The notes under the pieces were generated by a model that did not search any database, was not told the origin of the DNA, and saw nothing but the letters and a program-made list of their open reading frames with translations. 64,000 bases of DNA from Hybos culiciformis. Its lineage: Eukaryota; Arthropoda; Insecta; Diptera; Hybotidae. The stretch lies in NCBI GenBank assembly GCA_964007475.1, contig OZ023274.1, positions 2,852,001 to 2,916,000 on the forward strand, written 5' to 3'. Of the stretch, positions 24,001 to 39,100 are shown piece after piece. Position 1 is the first letter of the stretch. Every line of letters begins with the position of its first letter. Both the position numbers and the translations under genes were made by a program.

Positions 24001-27000
24001 TCATTGAATTAAATAAAAATTCGTATTTTAATAAAATTTATAAAAATATATTTTTCATTATTCTGACATTTTTAGTTTGTTTTTTTCTTTCCTTTTCTTT
24101 TTTTTTATTAATTCATTCAACTTTTGATTCGTAAAAAAAAAAAATTAATTTACATAACATATAAATTTCTAATATCATAAAACCTTATAAATGTTATTAA
24201 CGAAATAAAGTTTCTACATTTTTATATAAATTAAATAAAAATTATATTAATATTAAAAAAAATAAAAAACTTTGACCCTTTTTGTGTAATGAAAATTAAT
24301 TTATTTTTAATTGTAACATTAGTTTATACATTTTTTTTATTATTTATTGTCTTTGTATTTTTAATTTTACTGGACATTTAATTATGTAATTGGTATACAC
24401 TTTAATTAATATAAAAAAGTTTGAATGAATGGTTTTATTTTGGTTCAAGTGACATTTTTCAATTTTGTATTTAAATTTTGAAATAATTATATTATCAAAA
24501 TTGATTCTTTCATATTCCACTATCAACAGTTGCTTGCTGGTAATTTTTTTTATTACTCCTTTTAACGACTAAACAATGTCCAATGTAAGGATTGTGAAGT
24601 TCAGATAGTATCTAGTAAAGTATCTTATTTGTGATTTATTTTATATAATATTAACTACATTTTTTATGTAATTATTATTATAAAATTTATGAATAATGTG
24701 CATTGGAATTTTATATAGTAAATGAAAACAATTGTAATTTATTTAATTTTGTTTTTGTTATAATGTTATAGTTCAGTTTTATTAATAAATTATTGGAAAA
24801 CTCCTATGACGATAAATCTCTATCTATCTATATATTATATACATATATTAAAAGTTTATAAAGATTAATTATTGCAAATCTTTTAGAAAGAATATCAATA
24901 AAAGTTTTAAGAATATACATAAAATATATTTCATAACAATTTAATGATTAATTAAATAACAAATTAAATAACAAATATGAATAATGTCGGTATTTTTTGT
25001 TGATATCTAACCAATTTGTTTAAAATTGTTAGATTTTTAATTTTAACTATAATTAATTTCATATAGTATTATTAAACGCTTATATAGATTGGGAGAAAAT
25101 AAAAATAGTAGGCTAGAACGAATGTGTTTTTACCGTGTACGTTCTCTTTAAATTGTGTTGATGATGAATTTATGTGATACGTTGATAAAAGCAATTTAAA
25201 GATATTTTTTAAGCTTGGAAATTAAAGAAAAATAAATTCAGCTTTTAAGTTTCTGCCTCCAATCTGTTTAGGTTCTGGTCAACATAAATTGTAACAATAT
25301 ATTAAAATTTATTTTCGATTTACATTTTTTTCGTTTTATGAAAACATTATATTTACTATCTATACAAACATATTATACATTAAATAACAATTATAAACAT
25401 GTTAAATAATAAATTTAAAATTATTAAATGTCAATTTTTATTAAATAGATAGCAATTTTTCTGACATAGATAGTAATGTTAAATTAAAATTATTGATAAT
25501 TTGTAATCAATTAAAATATCTAAATGATTGAGCTTTTAGTTGGGTAATGGGCTGGAAAATATATAATTTATAAGACCTTAAAACTAATTAAAAATTCACA
25601 TAATTTATATCAAGATGAATATTTATTGTAATGCAATAATTTATATAAAAAAAAAACTATTTTATTTGTAATTATACATATCTATCAAGTAAAAAAACTT
25701 TACTTTACTTTACTTTTGACAATAACAAAAATGTAAGATTAATTTTGTTCATCATTTTGATTTAAACGAATTTAAAGTGTAAGGCAATTGAAGGCGAAGT
25801 GTAATCTAAATTGTTTTGTGTAAGTAAGTGTAAGGATTTTTTTTTTGAAGTTTTCGCAACTTTAGATTTTGCAAAATTCGGAATTATGTAATTTCTAAGT
25901 GAGGAATTTCGTTACGAAACCATATTAATTTATAAATATAACTTAAGACTTGATTTAAAGAAAATTATTATTTGAAAATACGTATAAGATTAGTTCCCGA
26001 TATAAAATATGAAATTATATATTTTTATTGAATTAAATTTCAATAAATTTTATATTTATTACTAATTCATATCAATTAAAAAAAATAAATAGCATAAACA
26101 GGGATGTGGTCTACGATTTGGTTTAAAATTCTAATAAAATTGTTATTTTATTTTATTTTACATTATTTTACAATTAATTAACAACTTTTATATTATACAA
26201 ATTGCTTGAAATTGTGTACTCATTTATAATAAATAATAAATTGAGAAAAAAATAATAAAAAATGCATAATAAATCCATTTATTATTTTATTAGATTCTAA
26301 ATCTTTTATTAAAGTTTTAAAAAAAAATTAAAAAAATTATACATGTGTACTTAAAATTCTCAATATGAAATTCCAGTCTCAGGACTGAATATGACATAAT
26401 ATAATACAATGAACGACAGTACCAGACGTCTACTTAAATATATAAAGCACGATTAGATAGAAAAACTATAAATTTCAAAAATTACCAAAAAAATAAGAAG
26501 CTGTAAACAAGGTTTTTTAACAATTTTTAAATTAAATTTGACGGATGATAAAGATTTCATTAGATTTCATTGTCAAAGTATTTGATTTATGTGTATAGTA
26601 TATATAATATGACAGAATTATCATTGAGTTGATTAAAACTGTAAAATATATCAATTTTCAATTAAAAGAACACGCATTTTTAAACATAACTTTTCCATCA
26701 AAACATGTTTTTCTAAACTTATCGAAGTTTATTTTACACATAAATTACGAAAAAAAAATAAAGCTATAATAAATAAGACATGCAAAATAAAATATCGAAT
26801 ATTTTTATATCATTTTGTAATACATAAATTTATTCGGAATTCAAAATTAATATAATTTATACTTAAGTTTGAAGGTTTCTTTCTATATTATATCACTATA
26901 AATTTATCATGTCAGAATATCATAAAAATATAGGAAAAATTAATTAATGCTGAAATTTCAGTGACAATTACTGTCATCAAGTTAGTAGATTTAAAAGTAT

Positions 27001-28702
27001 AGGCTATTATTATATTATTTCTAGATAACCAGCTCTAGAATGAATTTATTCTAATTGTAAGCGCTGAGATTATGTCAATGGATGATGTGTCAATGGATTG
27101 ATGATAGTGGGTGATGGTGTCATAACAATTTTAAGAAATAATTACAATTTATTCTATTTCTGGGTATCATATAGACTTTTTTATTATTAAAAAAAAATAA
27201 AAATTATTAGCATTTTCAAAATTTTATAAAATATTCATTCAGGAATCTTTGTTTATTTTGAAAACGGTATTACGAGTATATGAACTGCTTTTACTATAAA
27301 TACTATACACACTTATAATAACGAGTTTCTTTGCGAAAGTTAGATCTAATAGTAGATGTCTTGAAAAACTAGAACTAAAAAAGAAAAAATTTATTCTATA
27401 GATAAAAATTTTTATTTTTATCTTTATTTTTAAAAATTCTTTATTTTTTAATAATTTTTTATTTTTGATTTGTTTTTTTATTTTTGTCTAACTAATTTGT
27501 TTGCAAATTTTTTCGGTGCCATGAAATGCGTCATTTCTTTGTTTATTTTATTTAATTTAATTTTATTTTTCTTCAATAAATTAACTATAATAATAAAATT
27601 AATTGTTTATTATTGAAAAAGAATAATATTAGTTAAAAATGTATATATCTTGAAATACTTCTTTTTTTTTATGAAATAAACTTATAATCACTGTTTGTTT
27701 TTTTTTTGCTAATTTTGTTTATTCTGACTTTCGAGCCTTCTTGTATTTATGTTCAAAGCTATATATAGAATTGATTGAATGAGAACGAAGAAATTCAGAT
27801 ATTAAGCAGACCATTAAATTAAATCAGTTTTTTGAATTCAGAGTTGAGAAAACGAATTTTTTTTTTTTCAACTAACTGATGGGTCAATAACTTGAGATAT
27901 GTTTTAGGATAACGCATTAATTTTGTGATATACGATACATATACACATTTAATAGTTTTGAATGTCCGTTTTCATGTTATATATGTAAATGTTAGTTATC
28001 AACTTCATCTTCATTTCTTTTTTTTTACGATCGTCGAGAGAGTACCTATATAGTGATATTGTAGTTATGCTATACTGTCGGTAGGGTTTGATTCCCATCT
28101 TATGTCGCAATTTGTGTTAACGTTACGAGAGAATTTTATTAATTTATTTCGATAGCTTAACTCTAGTTCATTATATTAGCAAAAATAAATAGTAATATTA
28201 GTGCGGAATCACACTTTTACAAAATCAGTTTCTATTTATTTTATGTATGAATCTGCAATCTAATATTTTTCTTTTTCATACAACTTTTCCTCTGTTTATA
28301 ATCAAAATATTAAAGAATTAGAAATTTTCTTTGTATTTTTCAATGAATGTACAAGAAAAATAACAAAATAAGATAGAAACATGATATAATTATTATTAAT
28401 TTTTTTTATTTTCATTTTATTTCGCTCGATTTCCTTAATAACGTAGTTTAGTTTTACTAGGGCTTCGAAATGGATATTACAGAAAATTTTAATTTATACG
28501 CATGCCCTTATACTTTGAACTTTTATATATTGCAATAAAATATTGTTGACGTTTTTTTTTCCATTTAATTTTAATTTTTTTTTTTAATTTTTAATAAAAA
28601 ACTTAATATTAAAACTTTTTTAAAATGTACAAAGAATTGATAATTATATTTTCAAATGATATTTGCATTTTTTTTTTAATGATGTGATAAGCTTTTTTTT
28701 TT
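21032..28702. other. Gene-poor AT-rich sequence
   Basis: Long A/T tracts and scattered TAA/AAT short repeats, for example near 21860-21920. Every open frame here is short and made of Lys, Asn, Ile, Phe and Leu codons. I see no tRNA, rRNA or transposon protein. Confidence 0.5.
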
Positions 28703-28950
28703 TTATTGAAATTTAATTAAATCATCAAAAATGTTAGATCATTCGATATTTTGATAGTTGAATGAGATTGTAGTGTAGATTGTAGGATAGTTGAGGCAAA
28801 ACTCTTAACATATAAATAAGATAGGCTTATTGAAATTTAATTAAATCATCAAAAATGTTAGATCATTCGATATTTTGATAGTTGAATGAGATTGTAGTGT
28901 AGATTGTAGGATAGTTGAGGCAAAACTCTTAACATATAAATAAGATAGGC
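28703..28950. repeat. Exact 124 bp tandem duplication
   Basis: Copy 1 (28703-28826) and copy 2 (28827-28950) appear identical, including the unusual stretch GAATGAGATTGTAGTGTAGA and the end AACATATAAATAAGATAGGC. Identity in such AT-rich non-coding DNA means a very recent duplication or an assembly artefact. No coding potential. Confidence 0.92.
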
Positions 28951-28952
28951 TT

Positions 28953-31900
28953 GTTTATTGATTTTTAGTTGATTCTATGCTGTATGCTTAAGAATATGTA
29001 TTTTATTTTTAACAAAATTTATACCAACTGTGTATTGCTAGGTATTAAACTAGGTATATTATTGGTATTAAATGGTTCCATATCCATCCACATTCTTAGT
29101 GCTTTTTCTTAGTGTCTAAATTTTTGCAAGATTTATAATCCCTGGAGGTGCTTGTATGTCTGTGATTTAATATTAAGCTGATTTATTTTTTCCTTATCAT
29201 ATCAAAGTTTACTGAATAATCTGCTAGACTTTACACTTTATAGTAATTCTACATTCCGAAATGAAAAAATGCGATGATTCTTGCCAATATAATTCGATAT
29301 AAAATTTTTGTTGTCACTTTTAAATATTTTTTCAACTATTCATTAAATAAATTGCTTTCAATCAAATTATAATTTCACAATTAAATTCTATATACTCGGA
29401 GCCTGAAGTTAAATTTAATTGATTCAAAATAATTTAATTAAAATAAATCAAGATTTTTTTTTTAAAGTTCTATAATTTCATTCATATTTTTAAAAATTTT
29501 ATACAAATATTGTTATTTTTAAAAATGATCGATGGTCTTCTCGCTTATACTATTTTTTATAGTTTTTCTCAAAGTTCGCATTTACAATTTTATTTTGTTC
29601 TTATCCAGGATTGTTAAGGATTGAATATACACACTGAAGTCTTTAATCAAAAATAAAATGTAAACAAAAAGTATATTCTTGATGGAACTATTTTCATTTT
29701 AAAAGGTTGATGCTGAAAAATATTTGACTTTAAAGTGAGGTAAAAAAAATTTCCCCATTTGACATCAGTTTATCATCAGAAAAGACCTCAATATAGACAT
29801 CAGAGTATGGATGGCTCAAACAAAAAAAAACTAATCAGTTACTCACATAGTTGTGACATAATGATTAAGTGTAAAAGAAAAAAAATAAAACAGCATCCAA
29901 AATTAATACACAAAAGAGCTTTGAAATCAAATCTTATGCTTTAAAAAATTTAAAAAAAAATGTCAACCAAGTTTGACAACCAAAATACAGTCCTCCTCAT
30001 TTGTATCATCGAAAACTCATTGTCCGCTACTGAAAACAAAACTAAATGAATATTGCTAGGAATTTTTTTTTTAATTTATTGTAAATTTTAATTGTTTAGG
30101 AAATTAGCAATAATAAAAAAAACTCTGTAAATTATCGCAAGCATAATCCGAATAATATGAATTTTTTTATTCAATTGCGTGTGAAATGGAAATTCATTTA
30201 TACGTTTTTTTTTTTATTGTAAGCTATTAAATTGATAAAGAAAAAAAATTAGATTTTGAATCACGCTTTGCTTATTCATCATTTTTAATTATATAAATAT
30301 AAAAGTTCTATCAGTTGAATATTTTAATTATATTGATTTCATAGAACGATTAATTAATGATGTTGATTGATACCTAAATTAATTAATTGTTATATGAAAA
30401 AAAAAATTGTTCATCAATTGTGTAATATCTTTTTTATTACAGTCATATGAGAACTTTATATATACAACTTAAAGGAGCCTAGAAAGTATAACTAGTTTTG
30501 CGAACCGTTAACACAACCTTGCGTTAAACTTCAAGAAAGTGGTTGAATTTCCCTGCTACGCCTCTGGCTAGACTCTAAACAAGAGTTCTTTAATATTTTT
30601 TTGTTATTAAATTATTTTAAATTCTTTATGTAATTTGATTGAAGCCTTAAATCCGGTTTTAGTAAAGGAAAGCACTGACCATTTATAAAATATTAATTTA
30701 ATATTAAAAAAAAAAAACAACATATAATTTATAAATTTATGCTACAATGCGATTTAACAACACAAAATATATAAATAGTTTAAGCTTTTTGTGGAAAAAC
30801 AAAGAAATTACACAAATTGTTGTTATTGCTGTAACAGTCAATTAATTTTATTTGAACTTACAGATTTATTATTTCGAAAGAAAACAAACTGAACAATTTA
30901 ATTTTAAGAAAGTGAAATATAAATTTAATTTTATTTTAATTACACATTATGACGTACGAGTAGTGCCTTTATTGCTTTATTGCATTTACGTAGTTTTTTC
31001 GTAGTACTTGTGTATTATTCTAAAAATAAATTTAAATCAAAAACTAATTTAAAATTAATAAATAAAATATTTATGAAATGTAATTTGAATGTCAAAATGT
31101 CTTCTTTTTCAATTCTAGTTCTTGTACATAATAATAAAATTCATATATTAATTATAATTTAAGACTGTACACTTTTTAATAATTTCGTCTGTTGAGCAGA
31201 TGGCTGCACTATTCTGAGTTTTTTTAACAAAAAAAATATTAATGTATTTTCAACATTTTTATACATGTCAAAAACTAGAATTTTTTTTTTTGAAAGAAAT
31301 ATATAATTATTTACGATTTTACGAAATTTTTCTTCAGAATTTTTTTGCACCCACAGAGATTGAAGTTGAGAAGTTGATATAAAAAAAAAACGAAAATAAA
31401 TTAACAAAAAAAACTAAAAGATTATTTAATTTTTTATTTTTCTATGTTATGATTTTTTTTTTTTTAATTTTTAATTTCATAAAACTGATGTCATAAGCAT
31501 AAACTCATAATAATTAAACAAAAAGAATAAAAAATAAATAAAACCAAAAGAGAAATTTCCCCAAAATTTTATCTTGCATTTTTTTTTTTGTTATATTTTT
31601 TCATCACTTACATATTTTGATTTTCTTTTATTATTGTTTATTGTATTTATTTATTAAATTTTTTTTTTCGTAAGTCTTGTCTATCTTTTTTGATGTCTTT
31701 GATGTGTTTTACCAGGAAATTTATTTAAATTTTTTTTTTCCTGTTAAAAAAAAATTACTTTTCTTTTATTTTTTTTCAAATTATTTAATTTTTTTTACTT
31801 TTTCTTTCCATATGAATTAATAAAATTATTTTACGACAAATTTTTCTTATTTTCTTTTGATTCATCATTTAATTTAAAATTTTCATTTACAGGTATAATT

Positions 31901-32706
31901 ATACCGTGAAAACTATGCAATTAAAAAAACAAAATTCGTAACGTTAAGTTGCGTAATTTTAGAAGACATAAAAAAAAAAAAATTCAAAACAAAAAAACAT
32001 ATGTTTTGTACAAGAATCAAAACAAATTCAAAATATATTATATGTATTATATATAAGATACAGAATATAGAGATAGTGTTACTGAACTTTAAAATATCAA
32101 TAACTTTGCGTTTTTTTTTAAATATACAATAAATTATGATATAAATTTATTCAAAACTTTTATTAATTCAATTTTTATATATAATATTTACTTTAAATTA
32201 ATTTCAAATTTAAGTTATGCAAAACAAAAAAAAAAAAAGAATAATGTTTATTTGCTTTCAAACTTCATTTAATAAATTTGTAAAGTAATTTTATATAAAA
32301 ATTCTTTAAATTTATTTGAATTTTCTTTGAAAAAATAAAAAATTTTAATTTATTCTTTAATTTTAATTTTCTTTTTTCAACAAAATTTTATTATCAAAAA
32401 ATTTTTTTTTTATTATTATAAAAAATAAAATAAAAAATTATTATATTCGATTTAAAATTTCTGTGTTTTTCAACCAAATGAATTGGCAGCTTAATTCAAA
32501 CTGAAAATAAAATTTTATTCAAAATATGTAAAAAAAAAAAATTATAAAAAATAAAATACAAAAAAAAAAAACACAACATAATATTACGTTAAATTGTTTC
32601 ATTCAATTTTTATTCGTGCAGATTAAAAAAAAAAAAAATGTATGGGAAAAATAAAATTTCTTTTTGAGAATAACATTTTGTTACAAGTAACAAATTTATG
32701 AGTATT
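28953..32706. other. Gene-poor AT-rich sequence
   Basis: No supported gene. Around 31550-32640 long T-rich and A-rich tracts dominate. The short open frames at 29759, 30980 and 31159 have no recognisable domain. Confidence 0.5.
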
Positions 32707-33060
32707 ACTAGCTGTCCCGGCAAACATTGTTTTGCCAAATAAATATTTTTCTATTTTTCTTAATTCATATTTTATAATGTTAATAAAATAATGTTATTAA
32801 TTAAATTTACAGCTTTATATGAAATTGTTTTTTTCGCGTTTTTCGTGGATTTTGTCTAGATATGTACGATCGGATTTGATGGACAAAATTTTATTTATAA
32901 TTTTCGCGATTTTTGCGAATAACAGGGCCATCCAAACCTCAGCTAAAATCTAGTTTGAAGACATTTACTCAAATAGTTTTACTTAAAAAGGGACGCATAT
33001 ATCCAACGCATATATTGAAATGAAATTGTAGACAGCTTTATAATTTATTTTTTATGGCCT
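32707..33060. mobile_element. Interspersed-repeat remnant with the ACTAGCTGTCCCGGCAAAC signature
   Basis: The sequence ACTAGCTGTCCCGGCAAAC at 32707 is followed by ATTGTTTTGCC. From memory this closely resembles a motif seen at the end of interspersed repeats in many insect genomes (ACTAGCTGACCCGGC...); I am not sure which element class carries it. GC-richer patches continue to about 33060 (TTCGCGATTTTTGCG, ACAGGGCCATCCAAACC, GGGACGCATATATCC). No protein reading survives. The boundaries are approximate. Confidence 0.5.
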
Positions 33061-35979
33061 AAATGAAGATTTTTCTTGAACATATTATTATTATTATGTT
33101 TTCTTGAACATGAATCTTCTTTCAATTTAAGTAAAGTCAAAATATATATAAATCATTTAAAGAACAGTAAATTTTAAAGAATTTCTTAAAACTTTTAATT
33201 CTATTTATATCATTTTATAGTTAAATTATATTTATATCGTATATAATAGTTATAAAAATAAGAAAATTATACATTTATAAACATAAATAAAATTGTGAAA
33301 ATATAACAAGTTAACATTAAAAAAAAAAAAAACTTAAATAAATAAACAAAAAAAATAATGTAATCAGCTGGTTATTTGTGTTTGTGGTTATATGCAATTA
33401 AGATATTTTGATAATTCATTTCTTGCTGAATATAAAAAAAATAAAATAAAATCATTCAAAACAAAAAAGAGGAAAATAAGAAAATACAAAAAATAATGAT
33501 TAATTTCATTTATTATTTTTTTACTAAATGCGTATACAATAATTTATATATTATATATAATATATATATTATATATATTATATTATACTATAAAGTATTA
33601 AACTTTAATCAATAAAATTCGATAAAATTTTATGAGTTCAATTTGACTTTATATTTCTTAAATGAAGTCATTTGAAAAACGGGTGTGTTTGGCTTTGTTT
33701 TTTTTTTTTTGGGCCAAGCATCTGTAAGAATTTACTTTAAAAGTTAAATATAATCAATATTTTCCTTCAATGTTGGTGTCATTATAAAGTAATATAAAAT
33801 GCGGTTTATTGACCTAATTCCACTTCGAACATTATCTATAATTTTTTGGATATTTTAAATACCAATATTATGCAAATTATAATTATTTATTTATGTACAT
33901 ATTAATATAAAAAATAATGATGTTGTCAGATTCTTTTCAATTCAAATATGTACCTATATGAAACATGTATTCATTTAAAAATCGTAATCCTATGCACGTA
34001 AACTATAATAAAAATAATAAACAATCTTTTCGAATTTAGTTCATCAATTTTTCTTATTTTTTGATAGAACTCCTCATAGATAAAATGTTTATTTTTATTT
34101 CGTTCAATCCATTTATTTATGTACATCCAAATTGATGATATTTATAAATAAATGTTTATTTTTAAAACTTTTTTTTTTTACCAATACCTTAATGCTTCAA
34201 TTTATAAACAAAACAAAAAAATTTATATATTTGAAATTATTATCTAAAATTGATAAAAAAAAAACAACAAATCATTATTATAGTGATACGAGTATAATGA
34301 CACTTCTTGTTCGAGCTGCTTGTATGAGGTTTAATTATCGATAAAAATACTATATATACCTATTAATAATTAATATCAATTAGAATTAAAAAAATATAAT
34401 AAATTAAAAATTGAGAAAAAAAAAATAAAAATAAATTTTGAATGATTAGAATGAATTTTATTTCCTATAATATGAATAGCCTTGAACGAGATGATTTCTT
34501 ATTACGATCTCAATGACCTTCTAAAATTAAATTTTCTAAAACTTTTCAAAACTGAAGATGAAATCATTAAAAACTTTTTTTTTCAATTTGGTTAGTTTTC
34601 CTAGGGGATGCAATTTCAATATAACGTTGTAATTTTAGGGCCAAGCATTTTTAATTCCAAGACCAAATGGATATAGAGTTGTTTAACCAAGACAACATTG
34701 AAATATGATTAATAGCAGTTTTGTATTATAATATGATTAGTCCAATAACACGTAATTTTATTTTTAGGCTCCAATCTTTCGTCTACATCATAAAAAATAT
34801 ACTTTAATTATAAATGGAATCATAGTGCCTATTTAAAGAACAATCTGTAAGATATTTTAATCTAAAATTTTGAAGTTTAAAATTATTTCTAAATTTTACA
34901 CGTCATAACCTATCTTTGAATACCTAAGTATTTTTTTATATAAACTCTAACCACAATTTAATGTGTACAATCAGAAATGTTAATAATTCTTTTTGTTAAT
35001 TTTTATAATAAATAACAAAGTGTTAGCAAAATTAAAGATATATAATTTTTTTTGATAAAAATTGTTGTTTTTTGTTATAAAATTTTATAATTTTAATTTT
35101 AAATGCAAATATTATATTTTCACGATGATATTATCATAAAAATATTTCATATTAAAAGTTCAGGCCCCTTTAAAAATAAACAATTTTTGTTATTATTTTT
35201 TTTTTTTTAAATAAAAATATAAGCTCGATTTACGCAAGAAGTTAAATCCTGAAAATAATAAATTAGACTGTTCTTGTATTTGAAATTTTTCTTCGATATA
35301 ACGATAGTGTGTCATTTGAGAACATATCTACGTATGTTCTGATTACTACACTTAAAAACATAGAACAGTTCTTCATGAATGAAGTATGAAGCCTGTTTTC
35401 AACATTTCGATTTAAACTATTTTCTGCAAATTTTATTTTAATATTTCTACTCACACTCAAATTTTCAACAATAATCGCTTTCAGCCCCTAGTTCGTAAGT
35501 CACATGTAGGTACTTCAGGCATCAGTTCGAATTCTTGGACCAATCGTGTGTACAATGTAAATAAAATTTATTGTATTAACAACGCACTATACTTATATCA
35601 ACATGTTTGTTTTTTTTTTTTTTGTTTAATTTTCTTCGAAATAGAAATTTGATAAGAAAAATCTTTATTGAAACTTATTCAATTTTATGTTAAATAAATA
35701 TAAAAATTATTATTTATATAATTAAAAAAATTTCTTTTTTTTTTTTCTGCGATTCCCCCATGTACTTTGTACTTTGTTCCCAATTAAATTTTCATTTGAT
35801 TAAGAAACATATAAACAAGTGAAATTATTTTAACCTAATTGTATTAGCCTGTAATAATTATTGTCAAAGTATATAGAACACCAAAATAAATATTGAACCT
35901 ACATTTAATTATAAAAATATTGATAATTATTGACAGTAAGTAGGTATAAATAATATACCAAAGTACTACCAAAAGTATT
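33061..35979. other. Gene-poor AT-rich sequence
   Basis: Contains a TA-rich simple repeat at about 33545-33590 and no supported gene. A 65-codon minus-strand open frame at 35263-35460 has a more mixed composition than most but no motif that I recognise. Confidence 0.45.
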
Positions 35980-36120
35980 AGGCCAAATTCTATAACTGTG
36001 TTGTTCAAAGGAATATTACTCGAACAAGATTTTTTAAAGCGACATCGAATTATATGTCGTTCAAAAATGTTGTTTGAGGAACATTTTTTTTTTTAACAAC
36101 ATAGTTATAGAATTTGACCC
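35980..36120. mobile_element. Small MITE, ~140 bp, ~25 bp terminal inverted repeats
   Basis: The left end, AGGCCAAATTCTATAACTGT followed by GTTGTT (35980-36004), is the near-exact reverse complement of the right end, AACAACATAGTTATAGAATT followed by TGACC (36095-36119). The interior also folds: TGTTGTTCAAAGGAA and GTTGTTTGAGGAACA are related. There is no coding capacity. This is a typical non-autonomous cut-and-paste element. Confidence 0.75.
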
Positions 36121-39100
36121 GTGTTCACTTACTAATTCGTATATTTAAATGTATGACTAAAATTTTTACATTTTTCTTATTTAAAACATTTTTTGCACGA
36201 TTTAGGTACATCGTACGTATGTAGTATTAAATTTATAATATTTGTAAATTAAAGTTCAACAACTTGTAATCCACTGTACTATGTTCTAATTTTTGTAACC
36301 ACGACTTTCTCAAAACAGATTTTTTTTTTTTAGTGGGATTCATAATTATTATTCAGATAAGAATCCTATATAGAAGAAAAACAAACAAACAATTTTTTAA
36401 GCGCAATAATAACTAAATGTTTTATTTTTTTGGGTGCAACATTTTTATATTTGACCAATTTAATATTTGATTGCTTTTTTTTTGAGATTATGACGCAAGT
36501 TGGGCTATCTTAAAAATTTTTTTTTTTTTTGCCTTGATTATATGGCAAAAAATTAATTTTATTATTTTTCTATATAATTAAGGTTTGTTTCTTTCATTAT
36601 CAACATATTTTAGAAATATTATCAAAGCAATGAAATTGGGTTAAAAAAATTTAAAATCACCCAAAATATTTAGAAGCTTCAAGTTTTCTATATTTTTCAA
36701 GATTTTTTTCATTTTAAGAATCATTCAGTTGAATTTTCTCTAAGGTAAGCTTATGTTAAATTATACACAAAATTGATTAAGTAAAACTTTTGCAAGGTTC
36801 TTATAACAGTTTTTAGTATGAGATGTTTCCTTAATTTTTGTTTTTAATATTAAATTAAATTTCACTAAAATATCTAGATATAAACTTACTACACAATGTT
36901 AGTAAAATACTTATGTTTACATTTAAGAAAGATTAGTTTATCACCAATATTTTATAAAAAGTTTATAAAAATTAATTAATTCCAACAACGAATCCGTGGA
37001 ATCATTAAAAAATTATAGTGATAACATTTCAATAACCTTGTTTTTCTTATGTTTTAAAAAATGTAAGTGCATTAATCAATTTCGTAAGCCTTTCTTTACT
37101 TTACAAAACAAAAAAAAACTCATAATAAATTTACAATGCACTTTAGTAACTTTTATAACTGATAACAGAATTTTGAAGTGTTTGTTTATTTATGTATTTA
37201 TTTATGGGTGAAATTTATGAGATAAAAATGATTTGATGAATATAACGCTACTCCTGCTACTGCAGTTTCCAGTTTGGGAGGATGTTTAAGTTATTTTTAT
37301 TTTTAATAATATTAAACAAAAATTATCAAAAAATATTCAATTTAACACTTTTAGGTTTAATCCCAAAAGGTACTCTTCTGTACATCAAGTAGGAAAATAA
37401 TATTCTGTAATAATATTCAATAAATAATGCCTTCTAAAAATACCTTTTGTATTGGAGAAGTGGAAGGAATTCGACAGTGTTCTGAAAAAAAAAAAAATTG
37501 ATGCAGATAAAAGTATTAGGCATATATTTTACAAAAGTTTCTGAAGCAAGTCACGATCATAGCACATGAAAAATTATGATTATACACTTCAAATATTTAT
37601 TATTTTATACACTTTAAGATTTAAGAATTTATAAATCAATTTTGTACTGAATTAATCATTCGATAATAATATTTTTGCTTATGAATCAATCAATCTCGAT
37701 TTCTCGAATGGAGTGATCATTTCTTATCTCTATAACAGGAAGAAAAAAACTTTTAATTATTACATTGTTATCAATATTAATCACGCGAATACAATATAAC
37801 AAAATTTAATAAAAACTTGCATTTTTACTGTGCACTGAAAATAATAATATCGATATTTTGCTTCTTGAACTCAAAATTTTGGTGATAAATGAAGCCTTTA
37901 AAAAAGCATACACCTGTAAAGGTAGAAGGCAGCGCCACATATGAACTTTGTATCTTCTAGCTTTTATTACAAACACTCTTTTTTGTACAAAAAAGAACTA
38001 GCTGGCAAAAGTAATTGCTAGAAATTAATTTTGAAGTGATTGATTATAGAATTGGAATTTGTCATTAGACTTCTTGGAACTAGCTCTTAAATTTATTAAA
38101 CTTATTAACTTAACAAACTCTACAGATTGGTATCTTGATATTGCACAAGCAAGTTAATTACCATATTAACTTAGAAGCTCGAAGGATTCTGCTTAATTAT
38201 AATTTTTTTTTTAACAAAATCATCATTACTTGAGTTGCAAAAAAGAAGATGAAAGTGCTATAATTATAATGCTAGTGGGATCGGCGAAAATTATATTATA
38301 TAATTATTATCACAGTATGAGGCAAAAAATTTAAATTAGTAATTAGACAAATGCATAAATAAAATTTATGAAAAAAAAATATTTTGTCAGAAAATTAATA
38401 ACATTCTTGCGTTTGAATTATTGAACCTGATTTTCTACATTAATATATTTAAAATAAAAATAATTATAGTTTAATTAAAAACAGAAATAAGGAATTAATT
38501 GCAGTTCCAAATTCATGCTCTTGTTTATTATTGCCAAAAAATGACAAAACAATTGTTTTTAATTACAAACCTTATATTTTAATAATAACTATAGTATTTC
38601 ATTTTTTCTGTGTAACACTTTATTATCAAACAAAGCTCTATTGAAACAAAGCAATTAATTTTATTACTATGTAAAAAAATCCGTAGTTTGTTTACCTTTA
38701 GACTTTTAAAGTTAATTGAAAAAATTGAAAAAAACTTATAAACTTATAACTGATAACAGGAAAATTTTTGGTATTAATTCATATACGAATTTAAATGTGG
38801 CTTAGCTCACATAGTAACTACTTTGCTGTCAGTTTGTCTTGTGAAGTGTGCCTTGAACCTATTTTTGATTATTGGAAATGAAATTCCTAAATCTTCAATC
38901 TTTTTTTATCTATGTTGACTTTGCCAACTTAAATATAGTATACCTACTTAAGAACTGTACATATAATTTAGAAAAAAACTATTAACTTCATCAAGACGTA
39001 CAAGCATAAATACTAATTTTTATGTCGACGACCAATTGAACTTTACAAGATTAATTTTATTGGAATTTTAATGGGTAAAATGTAAAATCAAACTTCTTAA

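Noticed and set aside
28070..28130. tRNA-like GGGTTTGATTCCC segment
   Set aside because: The flanking bases do not form a proper T-arm, and no acceptor stem or anticodon arm can be drawn.
37231..37290. Short GC-richer reading beginning MNITLLLLLQFPVWEDV
   Set aside because: Only 17 codons, no splice donor and no similarity that I recognise.
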